From positions 186,001 to 250,000 of the forward strand of contig WBZZ01002847.1 of NCBI GenBank assembly GCA_019918135.1: a DNA stretch of 64,000 nucleotides. The letters are read 5' to 3'. Under the pieces are notes generated by a model. The model was not told the origin of the DNA. It searched no databases and was given only the letters and a program-made list of their open reading frames with translations. The stretch comes from Paulinella micropora. Lineage: Eukaryota; Cercozoa; Imbricatea; Euglyphida; Paulinellidae. Both the position numbers and the translations under genes were made by a program. How positions within the stretch are numbered: the first letter of the stretch is position 1; each line of letters opens with the position of its first letter. Positions 7,286 to 16,053 of the stretch are shown piece after piece.

Positions 7286-9481
7286 ATCCCACAGGGGTAG
7301 GTCTCCCACATGTCTGCATTTACCCTCCGTGTGAAACACGACCGGCTTGTATTTGGAGCCCAAGTATTGGTGCCACTGCTTGCGTGCAGCGACAGCTTTT
7401 TCGATATTCTCCCCTAACACGTCAAGAGCTATTCTACGAGCACAAAAATTCTGGTACTCGCAATCCCAAGTGTGCATGACACATGCTACGTTTTCCAAAT
7501 AAAGCGCCGCTGCTAGCACAGTGCTGTTGTCAGCTGAAAACAAGCTTGTGTTCAACCCCCGATCAGCCAGGCTGTGCATCAACCCTGGGTTTATGTAAAA
7601 CTTTGCATCATTAAGGCGGACGCTCCACGCGGCGCGGCTCCCTATGCCAGTATTGTAGACCCACACGTCGGAAGGGGCCCAGCTAAGGAACAAGGGCAAG
7701 GGTTTTGTACCTATTGCGGGCTGGTCATAGATGCATTTTGTATAAGCTTGGAGCAGTTTATACAAGTTTTCACAAACAAGCCCGAAAATTTCTGTATTTT
7801 CGGGCAAGTCCCGGATCTGTTTCTTGGACCAAGACTGCAAGGAACCGCAGGTATTGGGCTGTGTGCAGCTAAAAAGGAAGCACTGCTTTTTCTTTCCAAT
7901 GTCGGTTATCACATTTTGCAGCAAATCTTCAAAATTGGACAAGGCCACGTTCTTCTTTCCTGGATTAAGCTCTTTTGATTGGCCTAGAAGTTCGTTGACG
8001 TCATCTAGCCGTACTTCTGTGTAGACGGCGTTATCACAGGCTCCTATATCCAGTTCGTAAAGCTGAGCGGCTGGAGCGGCGATAGGGCTTAGCATCTTTT
8101 TGGCACTGTCAATGCAGACGAAACCAAACAGCGACAGATCGGTGTACAAGTTACAGCGGCTGTCGACATGGGCATCGTTCAGAGAAAAAAACAGGCATCT
8201 TCCATTGCATGTGACTTTGTACAAGGAATCATCTTGCGTACAATACTCTACAAGTTTGCTCTGTATTACGTTCACCATGTTGTTTATCCACTGGGAATGG
8301 ATTTTCGCGCCCGATCGGGTAGGGACCTCTTGCTCGTAGTAATATTTGGTAAGCAAGAGCAGCCATCTATAAGGGTCTGTCTTGGAGCGCGCGTGTCCGC
8401 ATCGGTGGAAGTAGCACGTTTGAGACAACAGCCAAGCGTAGCGCTCAGCTTGAAGGGACAGCACACCACCTCCCGGACGGTCATGCCGTAACTGAAAATC
8501 TTCATTGTTTGCTGGGAGCCAAAGGCGGTGATAGCCATAAAGAGGTGCTTTTCGATGCGCGTTATTCTCGAGTTCGGCTACATATCTGCTCTCGTCCCCC
8601 TGCCCTGTGAGTTTGCCTAGCTTTATCAAAGTGCAAAGAGGCTTGGCTAGCTTCAAAGCAAGTTGACGCTCCTCTTGCTCCTGCTCCTGCTTCTGCTCGT
8701 TGTTCTGAAACAGCGTGCTCAAGACCTTGAGCCCAGCCTCCCAGGGGCAGGGGTCCGTCCCCTCCCGTTTGAGTGACCTGCAGCTATTAGCCAAGAGTTC
8801 TATAAAAAAGGCCAGGGCCAGATCCCGCGATTCATTCTTTGCCAGCTGGCTTTCTTTTCCAGACAAAGACGCACTGAATTTGGGATTGTGGTAGCCATCC
8901 GCATCCCCAACCCCAACCCAAAATGACTGCTTTCCTTCTTGAATGAACAACCGCGATGCATGTAGCCCCAGCCGCACAAAAGGCGTTCGGTCCATACGAA
9001 TAGCATCTTTCATGAGTTGAGCGTATACTTGCAAAGCTGCATAGGCTGCTGTCCAGGCCTCGGAGTAGCGATTGTCTTTTTGTCGCAAAAACTCCAGCAA
9101 GCTCTGCTTTTGCGACACTATGGAAACAAAAATATGAATCTTATTATCCTGGCTTTTTGTACCATTTTGGAGGCTTAGTCTTTTATAAATTAGAGTGAAG
9201 TCCGCGGGCGGCGCAAAAACCTTGTTGAGTCGTTTGTAGAATTCCAAGAATTCGTTGTTCGATATTGTCTCATACTCACCCCTTGCACAAATGCCGACTC
9301 CATGACTATAAACGTAAGAGCTCCACCAACTGGAATTCTCTGGGCTTTCTTCCCTTTCTCCTCTTTGAAACAGATCACACATTAAGATGCCACTCGCTGT
9401 TTTTGTGTAGATACCGCTTTCACAGATAAGGACTGGATGTTCGTAGTCAATATTGTTCAAGAATGCTTGGCGCAGTGTCAT
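7283..9481 (-). CDS. Uncharacterised 732-aa protein
   Basis: One uninterrupted 732-residue frame starts at ATG 9481. It is soluble-looking, with no signal or membrane segment, scattered cysteines, and a Glu/Gln-rich helical stretch near residues 265-280. The segment at about residues 170-200 (LGLHASRLFI, then VGVGDADG) has a faint resemblance to the catalytic-loop and DFG region of kinase folds, but key residues are missing, so this is only a guess. A C-x5-C stretch near residues 545-590 has spacing like one in the 173-1780 product. It converges on the 6401-7231 gene. Confidence 0.75.
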   Translation of the reverse strand: MTLRQAFLNNIDYEHPVLICESGIYTKTASGILMCDLFQRGEREESPENSSWWSSYVYSHGVGICARGEYETISNNEFLEFYKRLNKVFAPPADFTLIYKRLSLQNGTKSQDNKIHIFVSIVSQKQSLLEFLRQKDNRYSEAWTAAYAALQVYAQLMKDAIRMDRTPFVRLGLHASRLFIQEGKQSFWVGVGDADGYHNPKFSASLSGKESQLAKNESRDLALAFFIELLANSCRSLKREGTDPCPWEAGLKVLSTLFQNNEQKQEQEQEERQLALKLAKPLCTLIKLGKLTGQGDESRYVAELENNAHRKAPLYGYHRLWLPANNEDFQLRHDRPGGGVLSLQAERYAWLLSQTCYFHRCGHARSKTDPYRWLLLLTKYYYEQEVPTRSGAKIHSQWINNMVNVIQSKLVEYCTQDDSLYKVTCNGRCLFFSLNDAHVDSRCNLYTDLSLFGFVCIDSAKKMLSPIAAPAAQLYELDIGACDNAVYTEVRLDDVNELLGQSKELNPGKKNVALSNFEDLLQNVITDIGKKKQCFLFSCTQPNTCGSLQSWSKKQIRDLPENTEIFGLVCENLYKLLQAYTKCIYDQPAIGTKPLPLFLSWAPSDVWVYNTGIGSRAAWSVRLNDAKFYINPGLMHSLADRGLNTSLFSADNSTVLAAALYLENVACVMHTWDCEYQNFCARRIALDVLGENIEKAVAARKQWHQYLGSKYKPVVFHTEGKCRHVGDLPLWD

Positions 9482-9663
9482 TGTTGCCTATTGCTTTAAA
9501 CAAGAAGACATTTATTTAGGTTGCTTATGTTCCCAGCACACATCTAAATCCCCGGATCCGCTAAGGCTGCTCAGTAGAGGGCAGGAGGGGGCGGGAAGGG
9601 GGGAGATGCTCGAGATCGGGAAGAAGAACTAAAAGGGGGAAGGTGGGGGGGGGGGGGGCTTCT

Positions 9664-10041
9664 TCACGGGAGAACGGAGCCCCTTTCGCCTACAAAAAGG
9701 ACACTGGCTGCGATCACAGCAGCGGCCAGAAAACAGGCGCACATTGGAAGTGCTACACAGGCGAGAATCTCATACTCTGGATAGCTTTCTTGATAGATAG
9801 TACTAGGACAAAAACCGCTTGCAGGGTCTGCACAGCTCCCCAGACAGCGTCCTGCACGGGTGTCCCAGAACGCGCGTTTGGGCCGTGTACGTTGTGTCCC
9901 ATATAGCCAAGCACAATAGAGCCCGATTGCAGCAAGTATCAGACCAAGGCTGACAAGCGTCTTGTATTTGGCAAGGAACTTAAACCATGCAACGGTCGTG
10001 CTCCAAGCACGAAGTTTCCACGGCAGTGTTGATAGCGGCAT
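9664..10041 (-). CDS. Small two-TM protein with a Cys-rich loop, 125 aa
   Basis: ATG 10041 follows an A/T-rich TATA-like stretch (about 10,060-10,080). A first hydrophobic segment lies at about residues 28-47 and a second at about 90-115. The 40-residue loop between them carries four or five cysteines, suggesting a disulphide-bonded luminal or extracellular loop. Small proteins of this form are common in viral and endomembrane systems, but no family is recognised. It is divergent from the C2H2 gene at 10,233, with poly-G and poly-C runs between them. Confidence 0.6.
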   Translation of the reverse strand: MPLSTLPWKLRAWSTTVAWFKFLAKYKTLVSLGLILAAIGLYCAWLYGTQRTRPKRAFWDTRAGRCLGSCADPASGFCPSTIYQESYPEYEILACVALPMCACFLAAAVIAASVLFVGERGSVLP

Positions 10042-10232
10042 GCTTGGGCTTTCCTCCCTTTATTTTGTATATAAAGGTTCATCCTGTTCAGCCACAGGGG
10101 GGGGGGGAGAGGGGGCAATGAACAGAGGAGGGGGGGGGGGTGCCCCCCCTTTTGGTAAGAAACCCTCCGACCAGGACTCTTAGTCCAGAGAAAGAGAGCG
10201 AGTGCATACACCAAGAAAATCGTCTGGCACGC

Positions 10233-10997
10233 ATGAGCACAGCTGAGAAGCCCAGTGTGACTTGCGGAGAAAAGAAAAGGAAGCAGATACTAGTGACAGC
10301 GAGATGGCGCTGCATTCATTGCCCGCGCGAGACAAAGTCTTACGCGGCTTGGCGAAGGCATATGGGAACCCACCGCCAACGCTTGGCGCCGGTGCCCCAG
10401 GACTTGCAATGCACGGTGTGCGGGTTTAGGGCCAAACGCAGGAGCAGCTTCCGGTCCCATCTCAACGTCCATTCCAAGCCGTACGAGTGCCCCGACTGTG
10501 CACGCAAGTTTGCGCAGAAGTCTAGCCTGCAGTCTCACCTGAGACTGCACAGCGGCGATAGCCCCTTTGTGTGTACCCTGCCGGGCTGCCAAAAGTCTTT
10601 CAGTACTAGTTGGACGCTAAAGCTGCACTCGACGGTCGTCCCCCACGCGGGCCTTACAATCAGCGGCCCGCCCCCGACTCCGCCTCTGCACCCCACCACG
10701 CCCCCGACTCCGCCTCTGCACCCCACCACCGCCTGCCACGTGTGCGGCATTTTGCTTAAGCGCCCGGCCAGCCTGCGCCTACACCTTAGGATCCACGACA
10801 AAGTCAAGCCGTACCACTGCGAGTTTTGTGGTCGCGAATTTACACAAAAGGTGAATTGGCAGAATCACAGGAGGTTGCACACCGGCGAAAGGCCCTTTGT
10901 CTGCCAACGGCAGGGCTGCTCAAAGGCCTTTGCCTCTCCGCAGGCCCTACGCGCACACAGGGTGGTGCACGCACCACCCGCATCCCCCGTCGTGTAA
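10233..10997 (+). CDS. C2H2 zinc-finger protein with seven fingers
   Basis: ATG 10233 gives 254 residues and seven C2H2-type fingers. Fingers 1-3 are in the first 120 residues, finger 4 has a wider C-x4-C and H-x5-H spacing, and fingers 5-7 follow a Pro/Thr-rich linker. The last fingers are joined by the classical HTGERPF linker, so the protein should bind DNA in the TFIIIA manner. The linker between fingers 4 and 5 is a perfect 10-residue duplication (a 30-base tandem repeat near 10,668-10,729). An AATAAA signal follows at about 11,030. Target genes cannot be predicted. The family call is secure. Confidence 0.9.
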   Translation: MSTAEKPSVTCGEKKRKQILVTARWRCIHCPRETKSYAAWRRHMGTHRQRLAPVPQDLQCTVCGFRAKRRSSFRSHLNVHSKPYECPDCARKFAQKSSLQSHLRLHSGDSPFVCTLPGCQKSFSTSWTLKLHSTVVPHAGLTISGPPPTPPLHPTTPPTPPLHPTTACHVCGILLKRPASLRLHLRIHDKVKPYHCEFCGREFTQKVNWQNHRRLHTGERPFVCQRQGCSKAFASPQALRAHRVVHAPPASPVV

Positions 10998-11095
10998 CGG
11001 AAACAAAAAAGAAGAAATCTGTATTTTTTTAAATAAAGCCACGAGTGCCTACAAAGCCGTTTGAAAACGCGCGACCTCCTTTCTCCCTGTTTTCT

Positions 11096-11344
11096 TTAAG
11101 GTCTCTCCGGGAAAGCTTTCATGCGGGCCAGCAGCATTTCCATGTCTGCTAAGCGCAATTCCAGCCGCCGCAGACGCTGGGCTATTTGTTGTTCAAGCAT
11201 GTTAAACGACAGGATCAATGTTTGGCATTGCTGGGCAAGGGCTGTGTTGAAATGTCTTTGCGCTTCCAGAAAGCTGCGAATGTTAAAGTCCGGTTTGGCA
11301 CTCTTGACTGGAAGTGGCTGGCTAGGATATTCCATGGCTTGCAT
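11096..11344 (-). CDS. Small coiled-coil protein, about 82 aa
   Basis: ATG 11344 (or 11335) gives about 80 residues. The second half is an amphipathic helix with Leu/Met/Ile heptads and Arg/Glu charges, ending near the stop. The open frame extends further upstream to 11455, but that part is low quality. The pattern of one short helix then a long C-terminal coil recalls small coiled-coil subunits such as BRK1 or WASHC3, but the similarity is too faint to name it. A longer antisense frame (11186-11704) exists and looks like a shadow. Confidence 0.45.
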   Translation of the reverse strand: MQAMEYPSQPLPVKSAKPDFNIRSFLEAQRHFNTALAQQCQTLILSFNMLEQQIAQRLRRLELRLADMEMLLARMKAFPERP

Positions 11345-11798
11345 AATGAAGCACGTCGTTGCAGACTCGGCTTTGAGGAGAATCTTTTGTTTTTTTTTGC
11401 AGACACTTACAAACGTCCATTCAATTTCACAGCTTTCTCTTTCTTGACTCTTCACGCGCTCTCTCCCCTCCCCCCCCCTTTTCTCTCTCTCTTTCCCTCC
11501 TCAGAGGCTTTCTCTCCCCCCCCCCCTCTCTCTCCCCTCTCTCCCCCCCCCCAAAAAAAAATTAGGGTTAGAAAGTCCAGGGGCCCCAGACTTTGTGTTG
11601 GTGTATGTCCGTGTGTAGGCAAAGGCAGGGGAGCAAAGAGAGATGCTCACGAAACGCAAGGACAAGCGCAAGCAATGGCCGCGCCCTCCTCCCCCGCCTC
11701 GTGACTACCAATGGGTGTGGACAGCCGAGCCCCGTCAGTTTTCATTGAGATAAAACAGGCGAGGCCATAGATGCAAAGAAAGTATTAAATCTTTTTAA
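11345..11798. other. Intergenic pyrimidine tract
   Basis: From about 11,455 to 11,565 the plus strand is almost pure C/T with C runs up to ten, ending in an A run and a lone TTAGGGTTAG. The rest is unique sequence running to the 3' end of the next minus-strand gene. I see no convincing gene here. Confidence 0.5.
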
Positions 11799-12869
11799 TT
11801 AAAAACTCGACAAAGTCTTGCAAAAGCCTAAATCATCATCCAAGAATTGCTTTCTCCTGATCTTAGCTGTGGCAAAGACGCGGGAAATAGCTCGTGCCGT
11901 TGGCGAAGGACGCTCAAAAACTCCTGCTGCTGAAAAAGAAGAAGAAGAAGAAGAAGAAGAAGAAGAGGACGGAGTTGCGTAGGCCAGGCGCTGCCGGGTC
12001 GTAACCCGGAGGCGCCCTGGCGGTGGCTGCGCACTGTCCAGGTCAATTGCATAGTCCCAGAAAAGTTCGTCCCCGGCGAAGAACGTAGCATGTGAGCCTG
12101 TTGCGCACGCGAGATAAGGCCTGCGCGAAGCAGGGTGGCTATAGGGCGTAGACCGGGAAAGCAACAGCGGGCGCGAATCCCTGCTGTTAACGAGCTGAGC
12201 ACTACCAAAGTAGCGTTTGTCCGGTGGCAAGTGGAATATAATCGACTTGCCTCCGGGTTCGCTCAGAAATTTCTCCCAGGAGCCATCAAGGCTCGAGAGC
12301 ACACCAAGTATGTTAACTTGGGACTGTTTATAGCGTTGCAGATCTTTGTAGCCGTCGATACATACCAACCGGTCGGCCCACGAAAGGAGGTGCGTTGTGC
12401 GCACGCCGGGAGGTGCCACGCGAACGAATTCGAGCTGCTGCTGCCTTGGCGGCTCTACCGTTTTGCGCACGGAACGGAGCAAGGGGCCCGGCTGCGCGTG
12501 AGGCAGGGACCGAAGGCCTGCGCGCACCGTGGACGCGCAGGCGTTGTGGGGGTGAGGGATAACCCGACCGCCAAAAAACAGCCCGCGGTGGTCTGTCTGT
12601 CCGGGGCTCAGCAACAGAGAAGTAAAAGCTCCGAACTCAGTCAGCGCTCTGTTCTTAGCCACTGCAAAGACGGTGTGCCCAAGCGTGCCCTCAGCTGACC
12701 CCCGCAGATTAGGGTCGTCGTCCCGAGGCCAACCCAGTGGCGACTCGAGGCAGCTTGCACAGGCCGGTACTGGCTTTAGCAACTCAACACCATCGGGAGC
12801 AAATGACAGCGAACCCGCTGGCTCGGCTAAGCGGCACACCCAGCAGCGGGACGCACGCGGGGAATGCAT
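11799..12869 (-). CDS. 356-aa protein with an N-terminal Cys-pair motif and a possible SET-like C-terminus
   Basis: ATG 12869 is preferred because the frame upstream (to 13028) is microsatellite. The N-terminus has C-x2-C (CWVC) and about 30 residues later C-x2-C (CASC), a possible zinc site. Near residue 280 the sequence GDELFWDYA resembles the last motif of SET methyltransferases (GEEL-x2-DY), and an upstream FAVAKNRALTEFG stretch could match the first, but the central NHSC-like motif is not visible. A Ser run of about 14, encoded by a trinucleotide repeat, precedes the C-terminus. The last residues and the stop are written inside the gene-end module. The SET call is tentative. Confidence 0.55.
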   Translation of the reverse strand: MHSPRASRCWVCRLAEPAGSLSFAPDGVELLKPVPACASCLESPLGWPRDDDPNLRGSAEGTLGHTVFAVAKNRALTEFGAFTSLLLSPGQTDHRGLFFGGRVIPHPHNACASTVRAGLRSLPHAQPGPLLRSVRKTVEPPRQQQLEFVRVAPPGVRTTHLLSWADRLVCIDGYKDLQRYKQSQVNILGVLSSLDGSWEKFLSEPGGKSIIFHLPPDKRYFGSAQLVNSRDSRPLLLSRSTPYSHPASRRPYLACATGSHATFFAGDELFWDYAIDLDSAQPPPGRLRVTTRQRLAYATPSSSSSSSSSSSFSAAGVFERPSPTARAISRVFATAKIRRKQFLDDDLGFCKTLSSF

Positions 12870-13418
12870 AACTGCGCACGTCAACACACACACACACACA
12901 AACCGGGGTAAGCACATAAATTCTAAGCTTAGTGCTTGGCTTGTCAAACAGACAGACAGAACGACAGACAGAGGTAGGAAGGTAGGTAGGTGTATGCATG
13001 TATAAGTTACTTGTATGTTTGTCTGCATACGTACGTATCTTTTTTCTGTCTGTCTGTTAATCTTCCTCTCTGATACTCTTCAGTTGTGATTTTCTCTTTC
13101 TGTATGCGGCACAGACACACAAGACACACAAAAAATGAAACGTAAAGACAGAACACACAGGTGCAACATAAAAAGGCACAACAAAACACAAAGACAAACG
13201 TACAAAGAGGAACCAAAAAGCCACATAAATAAGCAAAAAAAGAACAAAAGTGCAAAAGCCAAGTGGCAGCCTTTTTCTTGTCACTTTTTTGTTTGTTCGT
13301 TTTTCTTATTCTTAAACACACCAGAACACAAAGCCTGAACACCAAAGCGACTACCGGGGTGTTATGTCTTTTTTTGTGATGGTTTCCATTTTGTTCTGTT
13401 TGGCTGCCTTTTTTCTTC
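12870..13418. repeat. Intergenic simple repeats
   Basis: This stretch holds (CA)n at about 12,884, GACA/GGTA-type tetranucleotide runs at about 12,950-12,995 and A-rich or T-rich unique sequence. Short open frames here are Cys/Phe/Val-rich products of the repeats. I see no gene. Confidence 0.5.
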
Positions 13419-14010
13419 TTGTTTCGATTTTCTGTTTTGATCTCCTGTTTTGATTTCCTGTTTCGTCGTCTGTTTTGGTTTCTTGTTTCGGTTTTCTGTT
13501 TCGGTTTTCTGTTTTGGTTTTCTGTTTCGATTTTCTGTTTCGGTTTCCTGTTTCGTCGTCTGTTTCGATTTCCTGTTTCGTCGTCTGTTTTGGTTTGCTG
13601 TTTCGATTTTCTGTTTCGTCGTCTGTTTCGTCGTCTGTTTCGATTTCCTGTTTCGATTTTCTGTTTTGCTTTTCTGTTTATGTTTCCTGTTTCGATTTTC
13701 TGTTTTGCTTTTCTGTTTCGATTTTCTGTTTCGGTTTCTTGTTTTGCTTTTCTGTTTCGGTTTCCTGTTTCGGTTTTTTGTTTCGATTTTCCGTTTCGAT
13801 TTCCTGTTTAGATTGTCTGTTTCGATTTCCTGTTTCGATTTCCTGTTTCGTCGTCTGTTTCGATTTTCTGTTTCGATTTTCTGTTTTGGTTTCTTGTTTC
13901 AGTTTTCTGTTTTGCTTTTCTGTTTCGGTTTCTTGTTTTGCTTTTCTGTTTCGGTTTCTTGTTTCGGTTTCCTGTTTCGATTTTCTGCTTTGCTTTTCTA
14001 TTGAAACAGA
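13419..14010 (+). repeat. T-rich minisatellite with a 13-nt unit
   Basis: Roughly 45 imperfect copies of a 12-14 nt unit (TGTTTCGATTTTC and variants with CGG or CGTCGTC) run head to tail. The unit length is not a multiple of three and lacks stop codons, so all three plus-strand frames are open and encode Phe/Val/Ser/Cys repeats; the minus strand reads as Lys/Gln/Glu/Thr repeats. I treat these frames as by-products. The unit is close to the start of the 65-nt unit in the intron at 56.6-57.9 kb. Confidence 0.8.
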
Positions 14011-14226
14011 ACTTTCTTCTCTTTTTGCTTGTTCAATTTTTTCTTTTTTGTTTCTACCAAAAAGAAGATGAAGAAGGTGCACAAAAAGAATCACAGTTAG
14101 CAGGTATTGTTAAAAATGGAAAAAAGTCCAGACCTTGTTAAGTTATCATGAATAATATTTCATAATTATCGTTATTAAATTCTGTGTCAGTGTTACTCAT
14201 AACAGTATTCTTAAAAAGAGAAACAA

Positions 14227-14709
14227 ATGGAAGATAGGTTACGTTCAGCTGTCGCAAATCTGATCGCAAAACAAGCACAAGAAGATACCACGGAGTTTAT
14301 TCGATCTTGGGTTCAGAAATGCAAACAAACGAATCCGGACCTAAACAAGGGTCAGTTGGAGCAGCTGCTTGGTTGGGATATGCAAGACCTGCAAGAAAAA
14401 GTGAAAGGTGAAATGGAAGCAGCAGCGGTTTGCCAACGAGCAGCAAACGAAACAATGCTAGACAAAAATACGCGGGCGGCCCGCTTAGACTATGAGCACC
14501 ATGGCCGCCCCCCGCTCATGAAAAACAGTCCAAGGCTATTAGCGAATACTATAAATGGCGTAAACAACTCAAGCTTCACCGTGAGGGTGCCGCGCTGTAC
14601 AAGTGGAAGGCAGATCTACTGTCAGCGCTGCAGTGTTTATTGTTTCCGACGAAATGTAGCAAGTGTGGTAAGAAGAAGAAGGCAAAGAAAGACAGGCCCG
14701 CCTCTCTAA
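14227..14709 (+). CDS. Small uncharacterised protein, 160 aa as read
   Basis: ATG 14227 follows an A/T-rich leader. The first 85 residues are charged, helical and protein-like (Gln/Glu/Lys-rich). The C-terminal half as read in this frame is Arg/Ser-rich and less convincing, while another plus-strand frame over the same bases looks better, so the true C-terminus is uncertain and the gene may be interrupted or spliced once. Poly-T and AATAAA follow at about 14,720. There is no known family. The 13-nt minisatellite lies upstream on the same strand and could belong to a 5' intron or leader. Confidence 0.5.
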   Translation: MEDRLRSAVANLIAKQAQEDTTEFIRSWVQKCKQTNPDLNKGQLEQLLGWDMQDLQEKVKGEMEAAAVCQRAANETMLDKNTRAARLDYEHHGRPPLMKNSPRLLANTINGVNNSSFTVRVPRCTSGRQIYCQRCSVYCFRRNVASVVRRRRQRKTGPPL

Positions 14710-14888
14710 AGCACAATTTTTTTTAATAAAACCAAAGACACGCGAAGATAGGGACAGCTGCTGAGGCATCCCAAAAAATTTTTTGCTTCTACTTTTCATA
14801 TTTTTCCTATTTCCACATATCTTTTTTTCTGTACATTCTTAGCGCGCCCCTGCCCTCCCCCTTCCCTCTCTCTCTCTCTTAGTTTTCA

Positions 14889-14935
14889 GTGCCCTCCAAT
14901 GTACGACCGTCGAGCTTTAATAAAGAATTCTTTTT
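14889..14935 (-). repeat. Solo gene-end module outside the array
   Basis: The segment is the reverse complement of the array element that reads GAATTAAAGCTCGACGGTCG followed by GTACA and GGGCACTGAAAACTAAG. Here it stands alone between small genes. It may mark a transcript 3' end on the minus strand or be a stray array piece. Confidence 0.45.
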
Positions 14936-14981
14936 TTGCACTTTCCAAGCCCAAGCGCTGACCCTCCCTGCTCTTTTCTAG

Positions 14982-15166
14982 TGAATCGTCTGAGAATCCT
15001 ACATACTCGCCGAAGGAACCGACGATCGTATTTACCGCCAAAACATTGCATGTGTTTTGCACACAAAAATGAACAGACTGGCGAAAAATACAAGTGTGAG
15101 TTTAGCATAAGAACAGTGAACAGTCTGTATGTCTTCACTGTCAAGTTTAGAGATGAGTTTTATTAA
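14982..15166 (+). CDS. Possible terminal exon or gene fragment
   Basis: A stretch with a good 3' splice-site look (CTGAC about 20 bases upstream, a C/T tract, then TTTTCTAG) is followed by an open frame to the TAA at 15,164-15,166. It encodes about 60 basic, Cys-containing residues, and a TTTTATTAAAG polyadenylation-like signal follows at once. No upstream exon is evident because the sequence before it is repeat module. It could be the 3' fragment of a duplicated gene, like those at 50.75 and 58.8 kb. Confidence 0.3.
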
Positions 15167-15365
15167 AGTTTAAAAAAGGTTTTTTTACTTTTATTTCTGT
15201 TCGGTTTACATTTTTGGAGAAGCACCGTGCTTCTAGCACGATCCTACGGCGGATGGATGGGCCGTGGCCATGTGTACCAAGTGTACAAGGGCCTCCGGCG
15301 GGCACACGAGGGGGGGGGATGTGCTGCTCGTTCCCAGACAGGTGCATAGGGGGGAAGAAGTATGA

Positions 15366-15588
15366 AAACCCTCCCCCCGCCCCTCTCCCCTAGTAGTTCT
15401 CCGACGGGGTTTTGCTCATTCCATCTCCCCCCCCCCTCGTGCGCCCGTCTGAGAAGAAGGAGCAGCGGGGAAAGCGAAGACGGGAAGGAGAAGGGAGAGG
15501 GAAGGGGCGCGCTGAAAAAGTACAATTTACGCTGAATTAAATTTCGACAGTCTTAGACTTGGCACCGGGGGGGGGGGGGGGGGGGGGG
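15366..15588. repeat. Dispersed repeat with a 22-base G run
   Basis: The segment from AAAACCCTCCCCCC to TTAGACTTGGCACCGG recurs at about 53,280-53,430 with nearly the same order of motifs (C run, GTCTGAGAAGAAGGAGCAGC, GGGGCGCGCTGAAAAAGTAC, AATTTACGCTGAATTAAATT). Here it ends in an uninterrupted run of 22 G (15,567-15,588). It is related to the array modules but lies outside the array. Confidence 0.65.
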
Positions 15589-16053
15589 CAGCGCCCCTTC
15601 CCTGCAGATTCGGCTCAGCGGTATCTTTTTAGTTTTTTTTTCGGTTCCGCCCCCTGTTCTTTGAGCCCCCGGGCTCAGGGGGCTCAGGTGAAGGAAAGAA
15701 AGGGGGGGGAGGCGCCCCCCCCCATCTCTTTCGCCTCTCCATCTCTCCTCCCCGTTCCCTCTGTCTTGCCCCCTCCCTCTCTCCTCCCCCTGTGCTGTAT
15801 ATCAAGGATGTGCTGAGTTTTTGGTGGTATATTTTTTTGCAAATTCCGAACGCGTCGGCCAAAGAAAGGCACAACGTGTGGTCTATACCGACTTTTTTAA
15901 TAAACGCGTTTTCAATAAGAATGTACAAAATTAATAACCCGGCCTCGACAAAGTGTTAATCTTGGCGCTGAAATTTAGGGCGAGACATTTTTTCTCAAAC
16001 TTTGCGTCTTTTTACAAAGGGAAACTCTTCTGCCCTTTACATTTTAATAATAA
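15589..16053. other. Intergenic region with a gene-end module
   Basis: C-rich and G-rich tracts fill 15,600-15,790. At about 15,950-15,990 lies an element reading CTCGACAAAGTGTTAATCTT then GGCGCTGAAA; on the minus strand this is the GCGCCAAGATTAACACTTTG gene-end module, placed just after the 3' end of the minus-strand glycosyltransferase-like gene. No convincing gene lies in between. Confidence 0.45.

Noticed and set aside
11096-11344. Assignment of the small coiled-coil protein to BRK1
   Set aside because: Only heptad-like similarity was seen; too weak to use a gene name.
11560-11575. TTAGGGTTAG as a telomere remnant
   Set aside because: Only about one and a half units, in the middle of a gene-dense region; expected by chance.
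11186-11704. 172-codon plus-strand frame antisense to the small coiled-coil gene
   Set aside because: Its second half is a translation of C/T tracts, and it lacks a good start. The minus-strand reading is better.
13419-14071. Three overlapping plus-strand frames encoding Phe/Val/Ser/Cys repeats, and a minus-strand Lys/Glu/Thr frame
   Set aside because: A 13-nt unit without stops opens every frame. Low-complexity products in all frames argue against a real protein.
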